Assembly: GCA_964036155.1 (NCBI GenBank)
Contig: OZ038423.1
Coordinates: 51,847,249 to 51,911,248, forward strand
DNA: 64,000 bases
DNA from: Diploscapter coronatus
Taxonomy: Eukaryota > Nematoda > Chromadorea > Rhabditida > Rhabditidae
Reading direction: 5' to 3'
Shown here: positions 62,801 through 64,000 of the stretch, in pieces
How the letters are laid out: every line of letters starts with the position of its first letter
How positions within the stretch are numbered: position 1 is the stretch's first letter
Position numbers and translations under genes: made by a program
The notes under the pieces: model-generated
Databases searched by the model: none
Told to the model about the DNA's origin: nothing
The model's input: only the letters and a program-made list of their open reading frames with translations

Positions 62801-63943
62801 CTCAAAATAGCATCTTATGGACCATTTGGAAATTACACAACAATCATGATAAAAAGACATACGCATGAAATAGTACAAGAAAAATCAGAAAATATATTGC
62901 AATTCAAGCTCTATTTCATCGTATTGTTATGGTGTTTTTTTTCGAAATGAAATTCCTACCGAAATGAGAATATCCGGCTGAATGTTTGGAATTTCAGCCG
63001 CGCAAAGATGACGATCCTCGAGGCACGAAAAATCACCAGTGTAGAGGGTTTTCACTCCTGAATATAAAAATGAAAGATGAAATTTACATTAAAAATAACC
63101 AGCAATTTCGATCATGAACATGCAGGCACCCAGCACGTGGCCTGCAACGTACGGCCAGAAACGCACTCCATTCACTTCCTTCTGCTCGTGGAAATCGATC
63201 ACCTGAAATTTGTAATCTTTCATTTGAAGAGAAAATGTTGAGTGTTAGGAAGGAATTCTAAGGATGCTTTTGATATTTTTCAGTAAACTTGAAAGCGCGT
63301 TTAATTATCTAAACTCATTTCTAACCTCGATTTTCTCCATGCTCTTGTCGAGATCGTCTTCAGTGTAGAGCTGTGTTCTATCAGAAGCCGCAGAGCCAAA
63401 TCGCGAGATCTGCAAGTTTGCTCGTGTACTCAGTTTAGTAAGAATTAGGAAACATACTCGAATGTAGTCGCCCAAAAGCATACGGTAAATGGCTTTGGTT
63501 GCGTGGGTCATGAAGCAGCGACCCCGAAATCCTGTTTTCTGGAGCAGCCAGGGCAGAGCGCCGCAGTGATCCAAGTGGAAATGGGTTATCTGAAAGTTAA
63601 ATGAAAATTCAGGATTAAAGATGGCTAAGATTTACCAGCAAGAGGTCGATATTTTCGATATCGACGAAATCGACGAAGGGCAGAGCATCGACTCCGTGCA
63701 TTCCGGGGTGAACTCCACAATCCAGCTGAATAGTTTTTTTGAAAGGGAAAAATCCTTGGTCAAAAATTATTAACTTGCTAAGTTATTTTTTTGAAAAATG
63801 CTTACCAAAATCTTCTTGCCCTTGAACTGCAGCAAGTGAGCTGATCTGCCGACTTCCTGTCCCGAACCGAGTGGAGTGAAGCAGAGCACATCCGAATTCT
63901 CCTCTCCAGGAGCATCTGACGAATCCATTGCTATTTCCGCCAT
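59840..63943 (-). CDS. CPSF3: CPSF3 (CPSF-73), pre-mRNA 3'-end endonuclease
   Basis: CPSF-73 is the zinc-dependent endonuclease that cleaves pre-mRNA before polyadenylation and histone mRNA 3' ends. It has a metallo-beta-lactamase plus beta-CASP fold. The ATG at 63943 opens [18 protein letters not shown], then [20 protein letters not shown]. Catalytic motifs follow: [20 protein letters not shown] (63560), [14 protein letters not shown] (63130), [23 protein letters not shown] (62780), [68 protein letters not shown] and [18 protein letters not shown]. The C-terminal domain ends in a basic stretch ([14 protein letters not shown]) with TGA at 59840-59842. All expected zinc ligands seem present. 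Sequence agreement with animal CPSF3 is close throughout. About 16 exons; one intron (61852-62329) carries a long hairpin. Confidence 0.97.
61993..62101. ncRNA. Long intronic hairpin, microRNA-precursor-like
   Basis: It lies inside a CPSF3 intron. The left arm (61994-62034) and right arm (62061-62100) are reverse complements over about 40 bp: a perfect 15-bp outer block (TTCGCATATTCTATA), a mismatched middle of 7-8 bp, and a perfect 17-bp inner block (CGCTGATTCTCATGGTG) closing a 26-nt loop. Length, loop size and internal bulge fit a microRNA precursor; a foldback transposon would look similar. The strand is unknown; both would fold. Confidence 0.5.
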
Positions 63944-64000
63944 TTCTCTGCATTTAGTTGTATCAGTCACTGATTAAAGGCTTAAAAAATCCAAAATAAA

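Overview
This window is nuclear genomic DNA from an animal and most probably a nematode. It is AT-rich, its genes are built from short exons, many introns are only 42-60 bp and most end in TTTCAG-like acceptors, and several start codons lie a few bases behind an acceptor-like TTTTCAG, as expected for spliced-leader trans-splicing. The gene families agree: a divergent nuclear hormone receptor, fatty-acid elongase-like genes most like nematode ELO proteins, and a QUI-1/NWD-type STAND ATPase with WD repeats. The species cannot be named from sequence alone.

Layout. 1-3.3 kb: a MITE-like repeat end, a candidate small secreted peptide (+) and a 143-aa unknown gene (+). 3.5-5.9 kb: nuclear hormone receptor (-). 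6.7-11.1 kb: adenosine deaminase (-). 12.4-21.8 kb: a 13-exon unrecognised gene (-) with an N-terminal membrane segment, a charged helical region and a 4.1-kb intron. 22.3-34.4 kb: the QUI-1/NWD-like gene (+), divergently arranged with the previous gene across 434 bp and ending in a CaaX-type tetrapeptide. 35.4-38.0 and 46.2-48.7 kb: a 2.5-kb direct segmental duplication, each copy carrying an ELO-family gene whose catalytic exon is abnormal. 38.6-40.7 kb: NUP35 (-), immediately preceded by the first exons of a G-protein alpha subunit whose remainder is absent. 42.0-44.6 kb: orphan exons and a small membrane protein (-). 49.5-51.3 kb: an Ig + EGF + transmembrane protein (-) with neuregulin architecture, carrying one apparent homopolymer frameshift. 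52.8-59.1 kb: synaptojanin (-). 59.8-63.9 kb: CPSF3/CPSF-73 (-), with a long near-perfect hairpin in one intron.

The genes do not form one pathway. They are a mixture of housekeeping genes (CPSF3, NUP35, ADA) and signalling or neuronal genes (synaptojanin, G-alpha fragment, QUI-1-like, Ig-EGF protein, nuclear receptor). The most unusual points are the neuregulin-like protein, the paired ELO-like genes with a broken catalytic region, the truncated G-alpha/NUP35 junction, and the intronic hairpin. Exon boundaries were derived by hand from reading frame, splice-site consensus and phase; family assignments are from motif recognition, not from a database search.
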